Source of the DNA: Nitrososphaerales archaeon TH703 | GTDB taxonomy: Archaea > Thermoproteota > Nitrososphaeria > Nitrososphaerales > Nitrososphaeraceae | Length of the DNA: 8,010 bases | Assembly: GCA_014523525.1 (NCBI GenBank) | Contig: JAATVL010000099.1 | Location: 1-8,010 of the forward strand | Reading direction: 5' to 3' | Shown here: positions 1 to 5,469 of the stretch, piece by piece | Numbering within the stretch: the first letter of the stretch is position 1 | Layout: each line of letters opens with the position of its first letter | Position numbers and translations under genes: made by a program | Notes under the pieces: model-generated | What the model saw: only the letters and a program-made list of their open reading frames with translations | The model's database searches: none | Told to the model about the DNA's origin: nothing

Positions 1-875
1 ACATCTGTAACGTTGTCCATGAATCTTGATTCATCGATGTTACGTCCCCTTAATTCTTTTGCAATTTGATTTAACCCATCCTGTCTTTTTGCTTCGTATT
101 CAATAACAAGTGCAAGCTGTGATAGTTGTTGGACACCTTTAACTTCTACAACGGATCCGTCATTCATTGAGATATTAACATCTTGTCTTATGCTTCCAAG
201 TCCTCTTGACACTTTTTTTGTGGATCTTAGTAGTCGTCCCACGGTCTGCGCTACATTTGTTACAAAAGCTGGAGAATTGGAAATTGGCTCAAGCGCAATT
301 TCGATAAGAGGTATGCCTTGTCTATCCAGAGAATAAATCTTGTTCACTTCTTCATCATATCTGTCTTGTTCATTAATTATTCTGGCGGCATCCTCCTCTA
401 GGCATATACTTTGGACACCTACTCTAACGCCATCAATATCCAAAAAACCGTTTCTGCCTACTAGTATTGATCTTTGAAATCCAGTAGTATTTGAACCGTC
501 AATTACTATCTTTCTCATTACATGTAATTCATCTTCAATGGTACAGTGGAGTCCCAGAGATACGGTTAATACTATTTCTAGTGCCTCCCTGTTTACCATC
601 AGGGGAGGTTCCTCATCTGATTCTATCAAGCAGTTTGAATTCTTAGAAGATTGATATTTTACTGTCTTAATTTTCTTAGATTCGAAAAGGGCCGCTTGAT
701 CATAAGATCCCATCTCGCTTTGAGTCGGACGCAGGTTCCTTTTAAAAGTAAAATCATATCGAGTAGAATCAGTTATATTGCAATTACAAAATAGTTTATT
801 TTTTGGATCTAGCTGTTGATGGATTTCAAGTCCAACCTTTAGTTTATCTTGGACAGGGGCTTCGTGTTTAACCAA
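1..875 (-). CDS. gatE: Glu-tRNA(Gln) amidotransferase subunit E, N-terminal 291 residues (partial at left edge)
   Basis: GatE is the tRNA-binding, kinase-like subunit of the archaeal GatDE enzyme, which converts misacylated Glu-tRNA(Gln) to Gln-tRNA(Gln) in the cytoplasm using ammonia released by GatD. The reading frame is open without a break from 875 to the left edge. Recognisable GatB/GatE segments are KVGLEIHQQLD (13-23), a CNC motif (30-32), LRPTQSE (49-54), DRQGIPLIEI (184-193) and RGLGSIRQDVNIS followed by VEVKGVQQL (224-251). The family is usually about 600 residues, so roughly half is present; the AspRS-like insert and C-terminal tail lie outside. The start is TTG at 873-875: an in-frame TAA lies 14 codons upstream and no ATG or GTG intervenes. 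An AT-rich element about 30 bases upstream fits a near-leaderless transcript. GatD is not in the window. The family call is secure; the exact start is inferred. Confidence 0.93.
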   Translation of the reverse strand, partial: MVKHEAPVQDKLKVGLEIHQQLDPKNKLFCNCNITDSTRYDFTFKRNLRPTQSEMGSYDQAALFESKKIKTVKYQSSKNSNCLIESDEEPPLMVNREALEIVLTVSLGLHCTIEDELHVMRKIVIDGSNTTGFQRSILVGRNGFLDIDGVRVGVQSICLEEDAARIINEQDRYDEEVNKIYSLDRQGIPLIEIALEPISNSPAFVTNVAQTVGRLLRSTKKVSRGLGSIRQDVNISMNDGSVVEVKGVQQLSQLALVIEYEAKRQDGLNQIAKELRGRNIDESRFMDNVTD

Positions 876-900
876 TATGCAAATAATAGAACAGAAACTT

Positions 901-912
901 CTTATTATTATT
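901..912 (-). promoter_or_regulatory. Candidate TATA box of gatE
   Basis: On the minus strand this reads AATAATAATAAG, centred about 31 bases upstream of the TTG start of gatE. Archaeal TATA boxes sit about 26 bases before the transcription start, so this would give a leader of only a few bases. The evidence is AT-richness and spacing only, in a generally AT-rich genome. Confidence 0.3.
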
Positions 913-969
913 TACAAATCGCCAAGAAATCTTTATTTTCATGACTTAGATCTATATCCATGATTCAAA

Positions 970-1122
970 ATGCAGGCTCATCTTTCCTCTATATTGCTTG
1001 CAATATTACCTAAGGGGACAGTAAGAGATGAGAGTACTTTTTTCATACTGGTTTCGATTCTTGTTGCATTAGTTGTAGCCGCATACATAATGAGATTGAG
1101 AAGAAATAGACAAATTCAATAA
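970..1122 (+). CDS. Putative small single-pass membrane protein (50 aa)
   Basis: This short ORF runs from ATG at 970 to TAA at 1120-1122. I do not recognise a family. The N-terminal part contains a short hydrophobic stretch (about residues 6-13, SILLAIL) and a charged patch around KGTVRDE. A clear transmembrane helix spans about residues 23-41 (TFFILVSILVALVVAAYIM), followed by a basic tail RLRRNRQIQ. By the positive-inside rule the C-terminus would face the cytoplasm. It lies in the gap between the divergent gatE promoter and the end of the DUF309 gene, on the opposite strand to both. A weak AT-rich element (about 928-940) lies about 35 bases upstream. The hydrophobic-then-basic pattern argues for a real small protein, but length and AT bias make chance possible. 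Conservation in related genomes is the deciding test. Confidence 0.5.
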   Translation: MQAHLSSILLAILPKGTVRDESTFFILVSILVALVVAAYIMRLRRNRQIQ

Positions 1123-1192
1123 GCCAAGTAATCATTCTGAGCAGTTTTTCAGCGTTCATCTATTGATAATTGAATTCTATACGTTTATTATA

Positions 1193-1774
1193 TTAAATTC
1201 TAAAGTTTGAAACCTTACTTGATTTAACCATATTTGTAACTTCTCTTTTTAATGAATCAATATCTACGTCATGATATTTGCCATACGAGTTATTCAATTT
1301 AACAAGTGCCCTCTTCATAATAGAAATACAAATTGCTAGTTCCTCTTTTTGGTAATGTACTAAAGCAGCGGCAACAAGAATGATACCATTCAACAGGTCT
1401 CTTTCATCACCCTGGGTATGTTTCCATATACCTTCAAGAACTTCATGCGTTTTCCAATATTTTTCATTGTTGAAAAGTTCACGGGCCAGTTTTATAGATT
1501 CTTTTTTATCAAGTTCCTTTTCAATAATCCTATCAATATCTATGATTGGAGCTATCTGTGAAAGTGTGGATTTTATTTTTCCTATTCCTGATGGGGTAGC
1601 TATGCTTATATCAAGTTCAAGAAAGTACCTTGCGACCCTAACATCCCTAATTATAATTTTGTCATCATGTAAAATATTTCGAGATAGAGAAAGGATCGAT
1701 GTTGCGTCTTTTGGAAGGTATTTCTCATTCTTAAGATATACCATGTATCTTAACAGCTTATTCACCAAGTCCAT
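1193..1774 (-). CDS. DUF309 domain-containing protein
   Basis: The 193-residue product carries a C-terminal DUF309 domain at about residues 93-160. The diagnostic segment is LFNNEKYWKTHEVLEGIW (100-117), with the His-Glu of HEVLE and the Trp of GIW, followed by GDERDLLNGIILVAAALVH (122-140) and a last helix around MKRALVKL. DUF309 proteins are small all-helical proteins of unknown function found in bacteria and archaea; the conserved HE..E..W pattern suggests a bound ligand or metal, but this is unproven. The first 90 residues are not part of the DUF309 core and I do not recognise them. The ATG at 1772-1774 is used; another ATG four bases upstream (1776-1778) is out of frame. It is separated from the methyltransferase gene upstream by about 196 bases, so it probably has its own promoter. 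The domain call is good; function is unknown. Confidence 0.8.
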   Translation of the reverse strand: MDLVNKLLRYMVYLKNEKYLPKDATSILSLSRNILHDDKIIIRDVRVARYFLELDISIATPSGIGKIKSTLSQIAPIIDIDRIIEKELDKKESIKLARELFNNEKYWKTHEVLEGIWKHTQGDERDLLNGIILVAAALVHYQKEELAICISIMKRALVKLNNSYGKYHDVDIDSLKREVTNMVKSSKVSNFRI

Positions 1775-1970
1775 TCATTTTATAGTCTTTACGTGCCACA
1801 TACCAAAATAGATTGTTGTACAAGGAACGAGATAGTATTCCTCTAGAGTTCTATTATTATTTGTCATAACATGGCCAACGTACTTACAGATACTCAAACC
1901 TTAAAGTTCAGCCGAATTGATAATAATGATAAATTCGCATGACTTAGTAAATTGTTTTGAGTTTAGGTAA
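1775..1970. other. Intergenic spacer between DUF309 gene and methyltransferase gene
   Basis: This 196-base AT-rich spacer lies between the stop of the methyltransferase gene and the start of the DUF309 gene, both on the minus strand. It must hold any promoter of the DUF309 gene; an AT-rich block at about 1803-1812 is a weak candidate. No tRNA, long inverted repeat or credible ORF was seen. Confidence 0.4.
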
Positions 1971-2798
1971 TTAATATTTGAAAAGAGTAAATAAATATGG
2001 TGTTTCTTTTTTTTCATCAAGCGTCCAAGAACTTGGTAGACTTATACATTTTACTATTTTCAATCCCGAGTCATCTATGAAATTTCCCCATCCCCACATG
2101 GATTTATCTCGTGAATATCGTTTGTAGGTATGAGTTCCCATTAACGTAATACCTACGTTATGCATTTTCGCTTTATATTTTTTCAGGTGATTTAGCATGC
2201 TGTAAGATAATATTTCTCCTGAGTCAGGTAATGCAGAAATGAATATAATGGTATTTTCTAGCTTGAATTGTGAGTAGTCTATCGAATTCGAATCACTATT
2301 AATTACTTCATATTTTACTTTACTAGAATTAGATATTTTATTTTGTAGGTCACACAGATCTTTATCAATCTCTACTCCTATAGAATTAAGACCAATTATG
2401 CTACCACAATAAATCAATCTTCCATCGCCTGATCCGATATCTATGATATTTTTGAATCCCAGATCTTTTGCAACCAGGATCAGTAAAAGAGCAGAGAGTC
2501 CCCATGTTGGTAAAAATGGTTGATAACTCGTATCATATTTTTTGGAACTCAGCCAATATTGATTAATATCCCCCTCATAGGAAATGCAAGGCATATCAGA
2601 GAGCGTTAGATTTTGTTCTTTATAATATATCTTGTTATGCTTAAAGAAAGTATGCAGTTTTTCCAAAATAGTCATGTCAAATAAGCTTTGTTTATTTGGA
2701 ACTGGGATAAATTCCCTGATATGATTGTATGAATGAAATTCATGAAGATATTCGTCCTTAAGATTAACCAAATACTGTGCCAAATAGTTGAGCTCCAA
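1971..2798 (-). CDS. Class I SAM-dependent methyltransferase-like protein
   Basis: The 275-residue product has a Rossmann-type methyltransferase core at about residues 95-195. Motif I is NIIDIGSGDGRLIY (117-130). Motif II is GVEID (141-145), whose acidic residue would bind the SAM ribose. An acidic NSDSNSID stretch (167-174) corresponds to the adenine-binding loop, and a hydrophobic strand IIFISAL (184-190) precedes the probable substrate site. The D-x-GSGDGR form of motif I, with Arg after the glycines, recalls archaeal lysine methyltransferases of the aKMT/DOT1-like type, but the substrate cannot be read from sequence. The first 90 and last 60 residues are unrecognised. The start is TTG at 2796-2798, preceded directly by an in-frame TAG; the next in-frame TTG is codon 6 and the first ATG only codon 42. 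It is monocistronic by spacing. Methyltransferase call likely; target unknown. Confidence 0.75.
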   Translation of the reverse strand: MELNYLAQYLVNLKDEYLHEFHSYNHIREFIPVPNKQSLFDMTILEKLHTFFKHNKIYYKEQNLTLSDMPCISYEGDINQYWLSSKKYDTSYQPFLPTWGLSALLLILVAKDLGFKNIIDIGSGDGRLIYCGSIIGLNSIGVEIDKDLCDLQNKISNSSKVKYEVINSDSNSIDYSQFKLENTIIFISALPDSGEILSYSMLNHLKKYKAKMHNVGITLMGTHTYKRYSRDKSMWGWGNFIDDSGLKIVKCISLPSSWTLDEKKETPYLFTLFKY

Positions 2799-3041
2799 CT
2801 AAAACTCACATTGGTAAATTTTTAATAGGAACTAAAAGTATCATATTAGTATACTTGATATATTTATAGTCTAATTGTCGCAAATAATTCATGATCTTCC
2901 GAATAATTCCAATTTATGTACAAATTTATTCTATTGCTATTGGTCACATATAATGGTATTATTGTTACTTGTGCAGAGGTCATTTTATTTGAAGTGTGGA
3001 AAATAAAGTTGGCCAGGAAGGAATATCTGATTGACAATAAT
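2799..3041. other. Intergenic region between methyltransferase gene and sucD
   Basis: This 243-base AT-rich spacer holds the promoter region of the minus-strand methyltransferase gene on its left and the region downstream of sucD on its right. It contains two TATA-like blocks (2815-2826 and 2859-2868). A short hydrophobic plus-strand ORF starts at 2916 but runs into sucD and is not credited. No tRNA or terminator hairpin was seen. Confidence 0.4.
2815..2826 (-). promoter_or_regulatory. Candidate TATA box of the methyltransferase gene
   Basis: On the minus strand this reads ATTAAAAATTTA, centred about 24 bases upstream of the TTG start, which is the spacing expected for a leaderless archaeal transcript. 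It supports the TTG at 2798 as the start. A second, more consensus-like TATAAATATA on the same strand at 2859-2868 could instead start a transcript with a leader of about 40 bases. Confidence 0.4.
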
Positions 3042-3956
3042 TCATTTCATCAATTTCAGCAGAATACTAGGAATTTCGGCAGGTCTTTTTGCCACAGGAA
3101 TATTCACTCTTGAGAAACTGGAGATTTTTGATTCTGCGGAGCCATAATTTCCATAAACAATTGCCCCTGCATGTCCCATTCTTTTTTCCTTTGGTGCAGA
3201 TCGTCCTGCGACGTATGCTACAACGGGTTTACTGAAACCTGTTTTTTCGATATACTGAACTAGGGATTCCTCAGCATCTCCTCCTATTTCGCCAACTACC
3301 ACAACTGAGTCTACCTCATCTCGATCACTTATGAGATCAAAAGCTTCTATTAAATTAGTCCCATTGATTGGATCGCCTCCTATTCCTAGAGCTATTTTTT
3401 GTCCTATTCCTGCTCTCGACAAATGAAACGAGACTTCATACATTAGCGTCCCACTCCTAGAGAAAACTGCAGTATTACCCTTCTTAAAAGGTTGGGACGG
3501 CATTATTCCGATTTTATTTACTGAGGGAACAATTACCCCCGGGGTATTTGGCCCTATTATTCTTGCATTATTGCTCTGTGCGTACTCTAAAGATTCCATT
3601 GCATCACGTACTGGAACGTGTTCTGGAATTGCTACAAGTAATTTTATTCCACTATTCACCGCATCTTTTATTGCAGAAAGAAAGAATTGGGCAGGAACAA
3701 ATATTCCGGATATCTGTACATTAAAATTCTTGCTTGCATCCTTTACAGAATCAAAGACAGGTATTCCTTCAAATGACTGACCGCCCTTATTGGGAGTTAC
3801 ACCAGCCACAATGTTTGTTCCGTATTCTCTCATCAACCTAGTGTGAACAGAGCCAAAATTTCCTGTTATTCCCTGTATTACCACGGGTTTATTACCATAG
3901 TCAGGATCTTCGGCTTTACCTACTAGGATATCAAAAATATCAAATTTTTTATACAT
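3042..3956 (-). CDS. sucD: Succinate-CoA ligase (ADP/GDP-forming) subunit alpha
   Basis: This is the catalytic alpha subunit of succinyl-CoA synthetase, which interconverts succinyl-CoA and succinate with phosphorylation of a nucleoside diphosphate in the TCA cycle. The N-terminal CoA-binding Rossmann domain shows VIQGITGNFGS (26-36) and GVTPNKGG (52-59). The ligase domain shows IGPNTPGV (134-141), FSRSGTL (165-171), GIGGDPINGTN (191-201), GEIGGDAEE (222-230) and the phospho-histidine loop KRMGHAGAI, with His262 matching the phosphorylated His of the family. At 304 residues it is slightly longer than the E. coli protein (289), by about ten residues at the N-terminus. The ATG follows the sucC stop with no spacer (TAGATG), so translation is probably coupled to sucC. 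Complete and apparently active. Whether ADP or GDP is used cannot be read here. Confidence 0.95.
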   Translation of the reverse strand: MYKKFDIFDILVGKAEDPDYGNKPVVIQGITGNFGSVHTRLMREYGTNIVAGVTPNKGGQSFEGIPVFDSVKDASKNFNVQISGIFVPAQFFLSAIKDAVNSGIKLLVAIPEHVPVRDAMESLEYAQSNNARIIGPNTPGVIVPSVNKIGIMPSQPFKKGNTAVFSRSGTLMYEVSFHLSRAGIGQKIALGIGGDPINGTNLIEAFDLISDRDEVDSVVVVGEIGGDAEESLVQYIEKTGFSKPVVAYVAGRSAPKEKRMGHAGAIVYGNYGSAESKISSFSRVNIPVAKRPAEIPSILLKLMK

Positions 3957-5069
3957 CTATTTGCTCAATCCTATATACTGGACTAATGATGAAATAGCTT
4001 CTTCTACTGTATCAAATAATTTCGCTTTACTGTTAGAAAGCATTTGTTTAGCTTTATCTGATTCTGCACCTGAAATTCTAGCGTAAATTGGTACACTAAT
4101 CATACCATCCTTATATGCATCAAGGATAGCTTGAGCTACCAAGTCAGTTCTGACAATACCACCAAACAAATTTACCAAAATCGCCTTGACTTTTTTTAAT
4201 TTGCTTATGACCTCTAACGCCTTGTAAATTGTTTCAGTAGTAGCCCTTCCACCAAAATCCAAAAAGGCACCCGGTTTTCCACCAGCATCATTAACGATGT
4301 CCAATGTTGACATGACAAGACCTGCTCCATTACCTATTATTGCAATGTCTCCATCTAGTTCCACGAAGGAAAAGCCGCTTTTTTCCGCTTGTTCCTGCAA
4401 TTCAGAAATTTGAATATATTTTCTTAATTCGGGATGTCTAAATATTGAATTATCATCAATAATTATTTTTGCATCCAGTGCCAGACATGTTCCATCTCTT
4501 AGTATGGCTACAGGATTTATTTCTGCCAACTCAGCCTCCTTTTCTCTAACTAGTTTCGCCAGCTTTATGACTATATTTGAAAATGATTCAGCAGTTACAC
4601 CGCTTATGCCCAGATTTTTTCCGATGCTTTCTGCAATTGCTTGAGTTAATCCGGTAATAGAAATGTCTTGGATTACTTTATTTTCAACACTTTCAATATC
4701 CATTCCTCCCTCTGCAGAAGAAATTAATGAATAAGTCCTTTTTCCTCTATTCAGGAACAGTGAAAGATAAAGTTCCTTACCTATATCTACGGCCTCTTCA
4801 ATTAAGATTACACTTGGATATTCCCCCTTTACTTTTTTATTTAATAATTCTGTAAACTTTGGTTCAAGCTCTTCCTTTTTCATGCATTTTAATATAGCGC
4901 CAGCTTTACCTCTACCGCCAACAGTTAACTGTGATTTAAGTACAACAGGGAATTTGAGTTTGTCTGCAACTTGACTTAACTCCGAATGGTTCTTGGCAAG
5001 ATATGATTTTGGAATAGCAATATCGTACTCTGTAAATAATTCTTTGCCCTGGTATTCTAATAATTTCAT
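3957..5069 (-). CDS. sucC: Succinate-CoA ligase (ADP/GDP-forming) subunit beta
   Basis: This is the nucleotide-binding beta subunit of succinyl-CoA synthetase, partner of the sucD product. It begins with the family signature MKLLEYQGKELF, continues into the ATP-grasp fold with VLKSQLTVGGRGKAG (43-57), and carries the Mg-nucleotide ligands AEINP (182-186) and LDAK (198-201). The C-terminal ligase domain shows GNGAGLVMSTLD (246-257), FLDFGG (269-274) and NLFGGIVRTD (300-309), close to the NIFGGI loop of E. coli SucC. The length of 370 residues is a little short of the E. coli 388 but within the family. The start ATG at 5067-5069 is fixed by the conserved N-terminus. It is the first gene of a two-gene operon, transcribed divergently from the small membrane ORF at 5167. 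Confidence in function is high. Confidence 0.95.
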   Translation of the reverse strand: MKLLEYQGKELFTEYDIAIPKSYLAKNHSELSQVADKLKFPVVLKSQLTVGGRGKAGAILKCMKKEELEPKFTELLNKKVKGEYPSVILIEEAVDIGKELYLSLFLNRGKRTYSLISSAEGGMDIESVENKVIQDISITGLTQAIAESIGKNLGISGVTAESFSNIVIKLAKLVREKEAELAEINPVAILRDGTCLALDAKIIIDDNSIFRHPELRKYIQISELQEQAEKSGFSFVELDGDIAIIGNGAGLVMSTLDIVNDAGGKPGAFLDFGGRATTETIYKALEVISKLKKVKAILVNLFGGIVRTDLVAQAILDAYKDGMISVPIYARISGAESDKAKQMLSNSKAKLFDTVEEAISSLVQYIGLSK

Positions 5070-5097
5070 TCAGCAAGAATGTGAAGCCTATGTGGTG

Positions 5098-5107
5098 ACT
5101 TATAATC
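5098..5107 (-). promoter_or_regulatory. Candidate TATA box of sucCD
   Basis: On the minus strand the stretch GATTATAAGT lies about 33 bases upstream of the sucC ATG, which would place transcription start some 7-8 bases before the start codon. No Shine-Dalgarno motif precedes sucC. A second AT-rich block (TTAAATA on the minus strand, around 5111-5117) is an alternative. Confidence 0.35.
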
Positions 5108-5136
5108 CTATTTAAGCGAATGAATCATTTTGAAAA

Positions 5137-5144
5137 TTTATATA
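5137..5144 (+). promoter_or_regulatory. TATA box of the small membrane protein gene
   Basis: TTTATATA is centred about 26 bases upstream of the ATG at 5167, exactly the archaeal TATA-to-start distance, so the transcript would begin at or very near the ATG. This is the best-placed promoter element in the window and supports the reality of the small ORF. Confidence 0.55.
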
Positions 5145-5166
5145 TCTACTCTTAAATCCGTATTCT

Positions 5167-5337
5167 ATGGCTGAAAAAACGACAGCAGTTTGGCTTATCA
5201 TTTTGACGATAATTGCATGTGCTACAATACCTGCTGTCATGATATGGCTTACAACAACACCCACTGCATCCAAACCTCATTTGATACTGGGTATAATTGA
5301 ATTTCTGCCATCTGGAAATAGTTTGTTTAACTATTAA
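5167..5337 (+). CDS. Putative small membrane protein (56 aa)
   Basis: The ORF runs from ATG at 5167 to TAA at 5335-5337. A short polar N-terminus MAEKTTA precedes one strong transmembrane helix at about residues 8-28 (WLIILTIIACATIPAVMIW). A Thr/Pro-rich hinge (TTTPTASKP) and a moderately hydrophobic tail (LILGIIEFLP) follow. I recognise no family. With only one lysine before the helix, orientation is uncertain. Support for a real gene comes from the well-placed TATA box, the absence of any overlapping gene, and a T-tract about 50 bases after the stop. It is transcribed divergently from sucCD across a spacer of 97 bases. Function is unknown. Confidence 0.6.
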   Translation: MAEKTTAVWLIILTIIACATIPAVMIWLTTTPTASKPHLILGIIEFLPSGNSLFNY

Positions 5338-5469
5338 ATCAGCTCTTCTTCCATGATGTGATATATTGTTTCAAGTATTTCTGACAGCTTTTTTTCGATA
5401 ATTTGGATCTGACAGATTAAGAACAGATTTTATGAGAATAGAAAAAGTAGAAGCGAGTAATAGATAAAG
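5338..5469. other. Spacer between small membrane gene and GHKL ATPase gene
   Basis: This 132-base non-coding stretch contains a T7 tract (5389-5395) and an 8-base direct repeat TCTGACAG at 5380-5387 and 5408-5415 flanking it. A TATA-like GATTTTATGA at about 5426-5435 could serve the GHKL gene. No tRNA or convincing folded RNA was found. Confidence 0.4.
5389..5395 (+). terminator. T-tract, candidate terminator of the small membrane gene
   Basis: Seven consecutive T on the plus strand lie 52 bases after the stop codon of the small membrane ORF. Archaeal RNA polymerase can terminate at T-rich tracts without a hairpin. Position and composition are the only evidence. Confidence 0.35.

Noticed and set aside
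1380..1811. Plus-strand 143-codon ORF
   Set aside because: It lies almost entirely antisense to the DUF309 gene, whose protein has clear family motifs; the Ser/Ile/Phe-rich composition is typical of an antisense shadow.
2916..3113. Plus-strand 65-codon ORF with a hydrophobic N-terminus
   Set aside because: It overlaps the 3' end of sucD by 72 bases, its C-terminal third is simply the antisense of sucD, it has no well-placed promoter, and its hydrophobicity is expected from AT-rich DNA.
3571..3780. Plus-strand 69-codon ORF
   Set aside because: It is fully antisense to sucD, with no family features.
3042..5069. sucCD as an acetyl-CoA or 4-hydroxybutyrate/3-hydroxypropionate type ADP-forming CoA ligase
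   Set aside because: The two-subunit layout, lengths and motifs (MKLLEYQGKELF, NLFGGIVRTD, KRMGHAGAI) match succinyl-CoA synthetase rather than the larger fused ADP-forming ligases.
5346..5423. Possible C/D box small RNA (ATGATG near 5354, CTGA at 5381 and 5409, short TTCTT/AAGAA ends)
   Set aside because: The C box is imperfect, the spacing between boxes does not fit archaeal C/D guides, and no clear C' box is present.
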